Shown: piece by piece, positions 1 to 5,142 of the stretch
Position numbering within the stretch: the first letter of the stretch is position 1
Layout: each line of letters begins with the position of its first letter
Source of the DNA: Chloroflexota bacterium
GTDB taxonomy: Bacteria > Chloroflexota > Dehalococcoidia > Tepidiformales > Tepidiformaceae
Assembly: GCA_025350285.1 (NCBI GenBank)
Contig: JANXYE010000059.1
Coordinates: 1 to 6,490, forward strand
Length of the DNA: 6,490 bases
Direction: 5' to 3'
The notes under the pieces: generated by a model
Told to the model about the DNA's origin: nothing
Seen by the model: the letters and a program-made list of their open reading frames with translations, nothing else
Database searches by the model: none
Position numbers and translations under genes: made by a program

Positions 1-27
1 GGATGGCGTAGGCCGTCACCCCCCCGA

Positions 28-57
28 CCCTCTCTCCCGACTTCGCGGGAGAGGGGG
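28..57. repeat. REP-like GC-rich palindrome
   Basis: A 12-bp stem (28-39 with 46-57, one G-T mismatch that would be G·U in RNA) encloses the 6-nt loop ACTTCG. It is flanked by a C-run at 19-25. On the minus strand it reads as a CCCTCTCCCG hairpin followed by GTCGGGGGGGTGA, which resembles dispersed intergenic palindromes common in GC-rich bacterial genomes. There is no T-run on either side, so it is a poor intrinsic terminator. A single copy is visible here; calling it a repeat family rests on resemblance, not on a second copy in the window. Confidence 0.5.
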
Positions 58-98
58 AGCGACCCCGTCGTTGCCCGAGAGGACGTCGCCGTGAGCGT

Positions 99-341
99 CT
101 AATCCGTATGAGGGATGCGGGCGGGGTGGCGGGGGTGCCGAAGGTCCGAGGCTGGGTCGCCCGCGTTCATGCTGCCGATGCCCACGACCGCGCGGTGGGC
201 GAACAGCCACTGGCCCTCTACCTTCACCAGGCGGTCCACGCAGCGGCCTCAGGAGTGCGTCGGCGCGCCCGAACTACGGATGCGGTGGAATACGTACGCG
301 TACGATTACGCTCGCGCGGTGTCGCCCTGAGAGTCATCGAA
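99..341 (-). pseudogene. Decayed C-terminal fragment of a SnoaL/NTF2-like protein
   Basis: Reading the minus strand in one frame from 341 down to a TAG at 99-101 gives FDDSQGDTARA*SYAYVFHR, a linker, then THS*GRCVDRLVKVEGQWLF and AHRAVV. This matches the closing beta-strands of SnoaL-like/NTF2-like proteins (typically GDTARARSY, then GRYVDRLVKVDGRW, then RRVV). Two in-frame stops interrupt it, a TAA at 306-308 and a TGA at 249-251. The first falls where relatives usually have Arg. The N-terminal half, which carries the catalytic or ligand pocket residues in this fold, is absent: upstream sequence in this frame loses similarity and runs into the 3' end of the neighbouring small membrane gene at 362. 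About 81 codons survive of the 130-150 usual for the fold. It is best read as a truncated, non-functional relic. The family call rests on motif recognition, not a search. Confidence 0.65.
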
Positions 342-361
342 CGTGCGAGTGCCTCGGCCCG

Positions 362-508
362 TCACTCCCGGACGAGCATGGCGCCGACGAAGAGGATCAG
401 GAGGCCGGCCGCCGCGATCCCCAACGCCGGGTCACGAACCAACAGGGCACCCCCAACCGTGCCCACCGCCGCCAAGAAGAGAGAGACCCGCACCGTGCGA
501 CGCGTCAT
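362..508 (-). CDS. Small two-helix membrane protein (hypothetical)
   Basis: This 48-residue product starts at ATG 506-508 and begins MTRRTVRVSLFLAAVG. A basic N-terminus is followed by two hydrophobic stretches, about residues 8-23 and 28-46, separated by a short polar turn (VRDPA). This predicts a hairpin in the membrane with a short cytosolic tail. A TTG at 551-553 would add 15 residues, but that extension has no clear ribosome site. Upstream of the ATG there is no Shine-Dalgarno. A minus-strand GATACT at 516-521 lies 7 nt before the ATG and could act as a -10 for a leaderless transcript. I recognise no family. The evidence is the hydrophobicity pattern only, so a chance open frame in GC-rich DNA remains possible. 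The relic at 99-341 lies directly downstream on the same strand. Confidence 0.4.
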   Translation of the reverse strand: MTRRTVRVSLFLAAVGTVGGALLVRDPALGIAAAGLLILFVGAMLVRE

Positions 509-693
509 CTTGCTGAGTATCGCGCCGACTGATGATATCGGGTAGCGCCGCAATCAGCGTGAGCCGAGCACGATTGACCCGGGCCTACCGACGACGTACT
601 TTGAGGCACGCTTCCCTATGCCGTTTTGGCTGGGCGCGAACGAACGATGAACACCCATAACCGCAGTTCTTGCTGCACCAGACATCGACACAC

Positions 694-708
694 GAGGCGC
701 GATGCCTC
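694..708 (+). promoter_or_regulatory. Upstream leader hairpin, alternative partner of the SD hairpin
   Basis: GAGGC (694-698) pairs with GCCTC (704-708) around the loop GCGAT. The 5' arm plus its next base, GAGGCG at 694-699, is also perfectly complementary to CGCCTC at 771-776. The 3' arm GCCTCC (704-709) is complementary to GGAGGC (789-794). It can therefore compete with the SD-sequestering hairpin downstream. Function is inferred from complementarity only. Confidence 0.35.
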
Positions 709-746
709 CCGGTCATGCCGCGTAAGCTAGCCTAAGACATCGGGCA

Positions 747-762
747 CGCGGCTGAGGCCGCG
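747..762 (+). promoter_or_regulatory. GC-rich leader hairpin with tetraloop
   Basis: CGCGGC (747-752) and GCCGCG (757-762) form a perfect 6-bp stem with the loop TGAG. It sits 6 nt before the SD-sequestering hairpin, so the two could stack in the mRNA leader. There is no downstream T-run, so it does not look like a terminator. It also covers a possible GAGG ribosome site (754-757) for the in-frame GTG at 763. Confidence 0.4.
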
Positions 763-768
763 GTGCTA

Positions 769-797
769 TTCGCCTCCAGGCCCCCGACGGAGGCGAA
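769..797 (+). promoter_or_regulatory. Shine-Dalgarno-sequestering hairpin before the PRC-MgtE_N-CBS gene
   Basis: TTCGCCTCC (769-777) is perfectly complementary to GGAGGCGAA (789-797), with an 11-nt loop between them. The 3' arm contains the ribosome site GGAGG (789-793), which is 5 nt before the ATG at 799. The 5' arm is thus a perfect anti-Shine-Dalgarno. As RNA this 9-bp, mostly GC stem should hide the ribosome site. If translation instead began at the in-frame GTG at 763, the repeat would lie inside the coding region and translation would melt it. Confidence 0.55.
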
Positions 798-798
798 G

Positions 799-2022
799 AT
801 GACGTTCCTCAGCAACGTTCGAGGCCGGCCCGTGTTCGACGCGGAAGGCTCGCGTGTTGGCACGGTCGCCGACCTGTTGGTTTCACCAGAAATACCATAC
901 CCGCCGGTTGACTCCGTGATGGTCAGGTCGCGACGCGCTGACTATGCCGTGCCCTGGAGCGAAGTCGCAGCCGTCGCTCCGACTGGTACATCGCTCCGAG
1001 CCACCTTCGACCCGTCCTCCAACTTCACGCCCGACGCGGGACTCGTCTGGTTGGGGCGCGACATCCTCGACAAGCAAATCGTAGACACCCAAGGGGTGAA
1101 GCTCGTCAGGGTAAATGACATCGTGCTCACGAACCTCAATGACGAACTCCGTGTGGCAGGTGTCGATGGTTCGACGACTGGTCTGCTGCGTCGCCTCGGC
1201 CTGGGACGGCTATCAAAGCGCCGGCCACCGCTGATCGACTGGGAACAGGTGGACATCGGCCCGGCTGTCCGCGAAGTCCGTTTGAAGGTGCCGTTCGCCG
1301 GGCTCCGGCGAATGCACCCCGCCGACATCGCCCACATCGCCACGCAGATGTCACCCGGCGAGGCCGCGGATGTATTCGAAGAGCTCGATGACGAAACGGC
1401 CGCAAAGGCGATCGCGGAGCTGCCCGACGACCGACAGGCGACCGTCCTCGCGGCGATGGACCCGGACGAGGCGGCTGACGTCCTCGACGAAATGGACCCG
1501 GACGAGGCGGCTGACGTGTTGGGCGACATCGGGAAAGAGCGCGCGGACGCACTGATGGCCCTCATGGACCCGCTCGCTGCGCGGCGGGTCCGGTCTCTGC
1601 TTAGATACCCTGAACGTACCGCTGGCGGGTTAATGACCACGAGCTTTGTCCTCGTCACCAAAGGTGAACTGGTCGCAGACGGTCTCGCCGCCGTGCGTTC
1701 CGCGGCGGGCCGCGGTGATGACGTGGATAGCGTCTACGTGGCCGATCGAGAGGGAGGTCTTCTCGGCCGAGTCGCGTTATCGGCGCTCATCGCGGCCGAT
1801 CCCCACGCCCAGATAGAGACGGCGATGGGCGACGACTTCCGGACCGTGTTCGCCGACGAGCCCGACGAAGACGTCGCGAGAATGCTCGTCTACTACGCGC
1901 TCGTAACGATACCTGTCGTGGACGAGTTTCGGAAGCTGCTCGGGGTTATCAACATCAGTGACGCCATCGACCTGTTCGCGCCACGTGCTTGGCGAACACG
2001 GCCACGTCTGAACGGCGCCTAG
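799..2022 (+). CDS. PRC-barrel / MgtE_N / CBS-domain protein, putative Mg2+-sensing partner of the adjacent transporter
   Basis: This is a soluble 407-residue protein. Residues 1-115 hold two PRC-barrel-like units (RGRPVFDAEGSRVGTV near 8-23; LDKQIVDTQGVKL near 90-102). Residues about 172-275 form an MgtE_N helical superhelix, rich in repeats such as MDPDEAADVL and ending in RYPERTAGGLMT. Residues about 278-395 resemble a CBS pair (YYALVTIPVVDE then LLGVINISDAI). In MgtE channels, MgtE_N plus CBS is the cytosolic gate that senses Mg2+; here the membrane domain is missing and no hydrophobic helix is visible. The ATG at 799 is chosen because GGAGG lies 5 nt upstream and the PRC fold begins there. 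An in-frame GTG at 763 would add 12 residues. The gene ends 2 nt before the transporter start, which implies coupled translation. The role, gating or regulating the Nramp-like neighbour, is inference; the domain calls are confident. Confidence 0.88.
   Translation: MTFLSNVRGRPVFDAEGSRVGTVADLLVSPEIPYPPVDSVMVRSRRADYAVPWSEVAAVAPTGTSLRATFDPSSNFTPDAGLVWLGRDILDKQIVDTQGVKLVRVNDIVLTNLNDELRVAGVDGSTTGLLRRLGLGRLSKRRPPLIDWEQVDIGPAVREVRLKVPFAGLRRMHPADIAHIATQMSPGEAADVFEELDDETAAKAIAELPDDRQATVLAAMDPDEAADVLDEMDPDEAADVLGDIGKERADALMALMDPLAARRVRSLLRYPERTAGGLMTTSFVLVTKGELVADGLAAVRSAAGRGDDVDSVYVADREGGLLGRVALSALIAADPHAQIETAMGDDFRTVFADEPDEDVARMLVYYALVTIPVVDEFRKLLGVINISDAIDLFAPRAWRTRPRLNGA
1456..1527 (+). repeat. Tandem 36-bp (12-codon) duplication inside the MgtE_N domain
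   Basis: Two adjacent 36-bp units (1456-1491 and 1492-1527) share their first 26 bases exactly. Each encodes MDPDEAADVL followed by two diverging residues. Helical MgtE_N repeats are common in the family, but exact nucleotide identity over 26 bases suggests a fairly recent in-frame duplication or conversion rather than ancient repeats. Confidence 0.75.
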
Positions 2023-2024
2023 GC

Positions 2025-3308
2025 ATGGGCGCATTTTCGCGTTTCGCGCGCCGCCCGACGCGGGCGACGGCGAAGTGGGCGCGGCTCACGTTGTTCCTGT
2101 CGGCGATGGGTCCGGGCATTATCACTGGAATCGTTGATGACGACCCGACCGGGATAGCAGGCTACTCGCTGGCCGGTGCACAGTTCGGCTACTCATTGCT
2201 TTGGGCGTTGCTCCTCACAACGGTGGCGCTTGGGGTTGTCCAGGCAATGGTCGCCCGCATGGGGGCCGTGACCGGGAAGGGCCTCGCTGACCTCATACGC
2301 GAGCAGTTTGGGGCCAAGGTCGCCGTCTTCGCCATGGCGACGCTCCTTGTAGCAAACGCGACCACGACCGTGGCGGAGTTCGCCGGGGTCGCGGCGGCGT
2401 CTGAGATCTTTGGATTCTCCCGCTTCATTACTGTGCCGCTCGCCGCCGTCGGGATCTTCGTGCTCGTGAGCTTCTGGTCCTACCGCAAGGTGGAGGTCAT
2501 TCTCCTTTTTGGGTCGCTAGTCTTCGGCGCTTACTTCGTGACAGGGTTCATTTCGGGGCCGTCCTGGCCGGCCGTGGCACGAGGCTCGTTCGTGCCCACA
2601 CTCCAGTTTCATCTCAGCTACTTGACTGTCCTGATTGGACTGATCGGGACAACAATCACCCCCTGGGGGATGTTCTACAACCAGTCCACGGTGGTCGATA
2701 AAGGGCTTGGAGAACGTGAAGTGAAATTAGCCCAGGCCGACGCCTGGATTGGCTCCATAGTCACGAACGTCATCGCCTTCTTTATTATCGTGACTACCGC
2801 CGCCACGCTCTATGCAGGCAACCAGCCGGCGGACACGGTCTCCGACGTCGCCCAGGCGCTGCGACCGCTCGCTGGCGATTTCGCCGCGCGGCTATTCGCG
2901 ATCGGCCTGTTCAATGCGGCCTTAATGGCTATGGCCGTGCTCCCGCTCAGCACCGCCTACGCGCTCTGTGAAGCGTTCGGATGGGAACGGAGCGTGAATC
3001 GCGGTCCCCGGGAGGCCCCCGTGTTCTTTGGGCTTTTCGCGGCGCTTCTTGTATTCGGCGCCGCGGCTGTCCTCATTCCCGGCATTCCCATCCTCATACT
3101 CTTGATCCTGCCGAACCTCGTGGGCGGAATGCTCCTGCCGATCATCTTGATCCTCTGCCTGAAGCTCGTGAACGATCGCCGCCTCATGGGCCAATGGGTG
3201 AACGGTCGGATCGCCAACGGAATTGCGTGGGCCACGACCGGCGTGCTCCTGGTGCTGACAGCTATCTACATTCCGCTCCTTCTGGCGACAGCGGTGGGCA
3301 TCGTTTAG
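2025..3308 (+). CDS. Nramp-superfamily divalent metal cation transporter
   Basis: This polytopic protein has 427 residues, close to the usual Nramp length, with about 11 hydrophobic segments starting near residue 22. TM1 has GPGIITGIVDDDPTGIAGYS: the ion-binding Asp (D40) and Pro of the Nramp DPGN motif are kept, but Asn is replaced by Gly43. TM6 has GTTITPWGMFYNQS (208-221) where classical Mn2+/Fe2+ Nramps have a MPH motif. The soft Met ligand is Thr212 and the His is Trp214. Loss of that Met is a feature of Nramp-related Mg2+ transporters (NRMT), so Mg2+ or another hard cation is plausible; Mn2+ is not excluded. The ATG at 2025 is 2 nt after the upstream stop, with little Shine-Dalgarno of its own, so re-initiation is likely. 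A TTG at 1989 would overlap the upstream gene and has no ribosome site. I avoid the name mntH because the motifs differ. Confidence 0.88.
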   Translation: MGAFSRFARRPTRATAKWARLTLFLSAMGPGIITGIVDDDPTGIAGYSLAGAQFGYSLLWALLLTTVALGVVQAMVARMGAVTGKGLADLIREQFGAKVAVFAMATLLVANATTTVAEFAGVAAASEIFGFSRFITVPLAAVGIFVLVSFWSYRKVEVILLFGSLVFGAYFVTGFISGPSWPAVARGSFVPTLQFHLSYLTVLIGLIGTTITPWGMFYNQSTVVDKGLGEREVKLAQADAWIGSIVTNVIAFFIIVTTAATLYAGNQPADTVSDVAQALRPLAGDFAARLFAIGLFNAALMAMAVLPLSTAYALCEAFGWERSVNRGPREAPVFFGLFAALLVFGAAAVLIPGIPILILLILPNLVGGMLLPIILILCLKLVNDRRLMGQWVNGRIANGIAWATTGVLLVLTAIYIPLLLATAVGIV

Positions 3309-3456
3309 GCGTGGCATTAGCCGCCAGCCCGGACGGCGGAGGGAGGCAACCCAGACGGGGCGTCTCTACGTTCGCCATTCCCGCGGCCATTGTGGGACAC
3401 CTCAAACGAGATGGGTGACAACCGGGTGGTGAACCGGTTCGAAGGTTCGTTGGGAC

Positions 3457-3479
3457 ATTAGTATCGTTAGGCAACTAAT
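3457..3479. promoter_or_regulatory. Inverted repeat, candidate HxlR operator
   Basis: ATTAGT (3457-3462) and ACTAAT (3474-3479) are perfect inverted half-sites separated by 11 bp in a locally AT-rich patch. Their centres are 17 bp apart, under two helical turns. HxlR proteins are dimeric winged-helix regulators that bind such repeats and commonly control their own promoters. A possible -35 TTGGGA (3450-3455) lies 18 bp before ACTAAT, so the right half-site could overlap a -10. This is inferred from symmetry and position. Confidence 0.45.
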
Positions 3480-3494
3480 CTGGACACGGCACGC

Positions 3495-3507
3495 TATCTT
3501 TGAGATA
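3495..3507. promoter_or_regulatory. Second small inverted repeat, possible -10 or operator
   Basis: TATC (3495-3498) and GATA (3504-3507) flank TTTGA, 17 nt before the ATG at 3524. GATACT (3504-3509) could serve as a -10 for a very short leader, which would fit the absence of a Shine-Dalgarno before this start. The evidence is weak. Confidence 0.25.
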
Positions 3508-3523
3508 CTGAACCCCGTCCAGC

Positions 3524-4208
3524 ATGACCAAGACCAACATCTATCAACATTTCTGTCCGGTCGCGCGCTCGCTCGGAGTCATTGGTGAGAAGTGGTCTCT
3601 ACTCATCGTGCGAGATCTCCTGCGCGGGCCGCTGCGGTTCACCGACCTGGCGCAGCCTGGGGAACAACACGCCGAAGTGGCTAACGATGCGCCTGCGCGA
3701 ACTCGAAAGGGCCGGACTGCTGGAACGGATCCAGGAAGTGGGGCGCCGTGAAGTCCGGTATTCCCTCACCGCAAAGGGCCGCGAACTCGGTCCGGTCATT
3801 GCCGCGCTAAACTTCTGGGGCGTGCACAACGCTATCAGTGCCCTCCAACCAGATGAGCAGGTGACCTCAGCCCGGATGATCGAATCGCTGCGCGGCTACC
3901 TGGTGACGAAGCGCGTCCAGCCCTCCCGCCCGCTGGCGCTGGCACTCTGCTTCGGCGAGGACGAACGCGCGGTCCTCCGCTTCGACGGCCGGCAATGGTT
4001 CCGTGACCCGTCGGGAGCGCCGGCCGACGTGACGGTCGCCACGCCACATGCCAGCTGGGTGGCCCTGTTCGTGAGCAAGCCCGTCGCCCTGCTCGCGACC
4101 CTCGGCGTGGATGGCGAAGCGTGGGCTATCGATGAACTGCGAGCGATTCTCGCCGACATGCTGCGTACGGCGAACGACATGGTGGTGGCGCAGGCCGTTG
4201 GCCTTTAG
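3524..4208 (+). pseudogene. HxlR-family winged-helix regulator, disrupted by a frameshift near 3650
   Basis: From the ATG at 3524 the frame reads MTKTNIYQHFCPVARSLGVI, then GEKWSLLIVRDLLRGPLRFT and DLA, the classic HxlR start with the conserved Cys (C11). The match then stops and continues one frame over, from about 3651, as SLGNNTPKWLTMRLRELERA, GLLERI and VRYSLTAKGREL, the recognition helix and wing. Restoring two bases (one CG) in the GCGC run at 3650-3653 would give FTDLARSLGNNTPKW, the expected spacing, so a 2-bp deletion fits better than a 1-bp insertion. A repaired product would have about 228 residues. The last 100 or so (ADVTVATPHASWVAL, then LGVDGEAWAI) vaguely resemble an SCP2-like sterol-carrier domain found on some HxlR regulators. 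No Shine-Dalgarno precedes the ATG. The break may be real decay or an assembly error; the rest is undamaged, which favours a recent event or an error. Confidence 0.85.
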
Positions 4209-4254
4209 CCATTGGCTTCGATGGAGGCATCGCTCGGCCTTCACACAGGATCCA

Positions 4255-4269
4255 ATCGATCGCATCGAT
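4255..4269. repeat. Palindromic ATCGAT hairpin in the convergent gap
   Basis: Two ATCGAT copies (4255-4260, 4264-4269) separated by CGC form a 6-bp stem with a 3-nt loop between two convergent genes. Just downstream, CCGGGC (4276-4281) can pair with GCCCCGG (4289-4295) with one bulge. Either could help end transcription from both sides, but neither has a T-run. Confidence 0.3.
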
Positions 4270-4337
4270 CCCGGACCGGGCCTGGAACGCCCCGGCGGTT
4301 CATTGTCGGCGCTAACGGCTAATGGCCATCGGCTTCC

Positions 4338-5111
4338 TCAAACTCCGAAGCGCCCCCGAAAGTCCGCCTCGCCCAACGTCGCGCCGCGCCGCCGTTCGCT
4401 TACGGCCAATTCCATACGTGAAAGCTGGGCGAGGCCTTTGCGCGTATCGCTGGCGATCCGCGCCTTGTCCTGGCGCTTCAAACGCTGCTTAAAGAGCCAG
4501 AACGTGAACGCTTTCCAATCGGCATAGGGCACCTTGGCCGGGAGCATGATGGCCGTCTCTTCGTAGTAGAGCGCCGAGAGTTCCCGCAACGACTTGCCGT
4601 AGACGCGCCGGTGCATGCCTTCCTGAGTGCGCGGGTCCTGGCCCCAAACGTGGGCGAAGTTCTCTTTGTGGATCTCTTCTTCGACGTAAAGCTGGAGCGC
4701 TTCTTCGACCAGCACGCCATAGAGGTAGTTCAGATGGGCGGAGTGCTTCGCCGCGCCGATGCGGTTGGCGAACTCCGCGTCATCGAGATCGATGGGCCAT
4801 TTGCCTTCGAAGAGCAGGGCATCCGATTCACGAGCGGGCACGAGGTCGCGGGCTTCGTCCAGGAGCCGTTCGGCGAGGAGCAACCAGTCGAACGCTTCGC
4901 CGCCGACGAGGTAGCGGTAGTGGCGCTCGTCGATCCACTCCTCGGTTACGGACCAGTGGCCGATCGCGTCAAGGAGGGCATCGAACCAGTGCTGGCCCGC
5001 CGAGACCGCCTGGCGCATGCGAAAGATGGTCTCGTCCACGGCGGGGAGGCCAGCGGGCTCGGGGGTAACGAGTTCCGGTTCAACTTCAACAGCGTCAGCG
5101 AGCGTGGACAT
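4338..5111 (-). CDS. Conserved hypothetical protein, helical, unknown function
   Basis: The product has 257 residues and starts at ATG 5109-5111. I know of no named domain. There is no signal peptide or membrane segment. After an acidic, Pro-rich N-terminal 25 residues it looks mostly alpha-helical and rich in Trp, Tyr, Glu and Arg. Notable parts are WSVTEEWIDERHYRYLVGGE (53-72), KHSAHLNYLYGVLVEEALQL (122-141), EEEIHKE (144-150, an ExxH pattern), then FTFWLFKQRLKRQDKARIAS (202-221), a basic C-terminal stretch. ExxH with surrounding Glu/His occurs in ferritin-like metal proteins, but only one copy is clear, so I do not assign that. The codon pattern looks normal throughout and the frame is undisturbed, supporting a real gene. 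From memory similar proteins occur in Chloroflexota; this is unverified. It lies 31 nt downstream of the Prim-Pol gene on the same strand, but a TATGAT box suggests its own promoter too. Confidence 0.8.
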   Translation of the reverse strand: MSTLADAVEVEPELVTPEPAGLPAVDETIFRMRQAVSAGQHWFDALLDAIGHWSVTEEWIDERHYRYLVGGEAFDWLLLAERLLDEARDLVPARESDALLFEGKWPIDLDDAEFANRIGAAKHSAHLNYLYGVLVEEALQLYVEEEIHKENFAHVWGQDPRTQEGMHRRVYGKSLRELSALYYEETAIMLPAKVPYADWKAFTFWLFKQRLKRQDKARIASDTRKGLAQLSRMELAVSERRRGATLGEADFRGRFGV

Positions 5112-5122
5112 AAACTCGGACG

Positions 5123-5128
5123 ATCATA
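5123..5128 (-). promoter_or_regulatory. Candidate -10 box for the 257-residue orphan gene
   Basis: On the minus strand TCTGCTATGATC contains TATGAT, 11 nt before the ATG at 5111. With a usual start 6-7 nt downstream the leader would be only about 4-5 nt, consistent with the lack of a Shine-Dalgarno. The preceding TCTGC is shared with the box before the amidohydrolase (TCTGCTAGTATC). Confidence 0.35.
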
Positions 5129-5142
5129 GCAGACTCGACAGG

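Larger units (their letters stand above)
554..798 (+). other. Intergenic/leader region upstream of the PRC-MgtE_N-CBS gene
   Basis: These 245 bp separate the minus-strand small membrane gene from the plus-strand transport operon, so they should hold at least one plus-strand promoter. No convincing -35/-10 pair stands out. An imperfect palindrome around GCTAGC lies at 723-734. Hairpins with perfect stems occur at 694-708, 747-762 and 769-797 (listed separately). I see no match to the M-box (ykoK) Mg2+ riboswitch or to the yybP-ykoY Mn2+ riboswitch core. Confidence 0.6.
3309..3523. other. Gap between the transporter and the HxlR-type gene
   Basis: These 215 bp contain no convincing gene. A short stem CCGCC/GGCGG (3321-3325 with 3335-3339, 9-nt loop) follows the transporter stop by 12 nt. 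It could mark the transcript end, but no T-run follows. The region also holds a perfect 10-bp palindrome GAACCGGTTC (3431-3440) and the AT-richer inverted repeats described next. Confidence 0.5.

Noticed and set aside
293..304. Perfect 12-bp palindrome CGTACGCGTACG
   Set aside because: It lies inside the decayed SnoaL coding sequence (Tyr-Ala-Tyr-Val codons) and is most simply a by-product of coding; no nearby promoter would use it.
108..545. A 145-codon plus-strand open frame across the left end
   Set aside because: It is low-complexity Arg/Ala-rich with no recognisable motif, and it runs antisense to the SnoaL relic and the small membrane gene, which explain the sequence better.
554..798. 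Known Mg2+ (M-box) or Mn2+ (yybP-ykoY) riboswitch in the operon leader
   Set aside because: I could not find the conserved cores of either class by eye; the hairpins present do not follow their layout.
942..1661. A 239-codon minus-strand open frame inside the PRC-MgtE_N-CBS gene
   Set aside because: It is Ser/Arg-rich antisense of a confident gene, a typical shadow in GC-rich DNA, without domain motifs.
2922..3317. Long antisense and alternate-frame open frames over the end of the transporter gene
   Set aside because: Composition (His/Glu/Arg runs) is that of shadow frames; the transporter reading frame has clear membrane helices.
3321..3339. Intrinsic terminator after the transporter
   Set aside because: The stem is only 5 bp with a 9-nt loop and is followed by GGGAGG rather than a T-run, so I mention it only as a weak hairpin.
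4322..4329. 8-bp palindrome ATGGCCAT in the convergent gap
   Set aside because: It is too short to be significant in GC-rich DNA and has no associated T-run or second copy.
4611..5129. A 172-codon plus-strand open frame opposite the 257-residue orphan
   Set aside because: It is readable but lies antisense to a longer frame with coherent helical composition; it has no Shine-Dalgarno and no domain.
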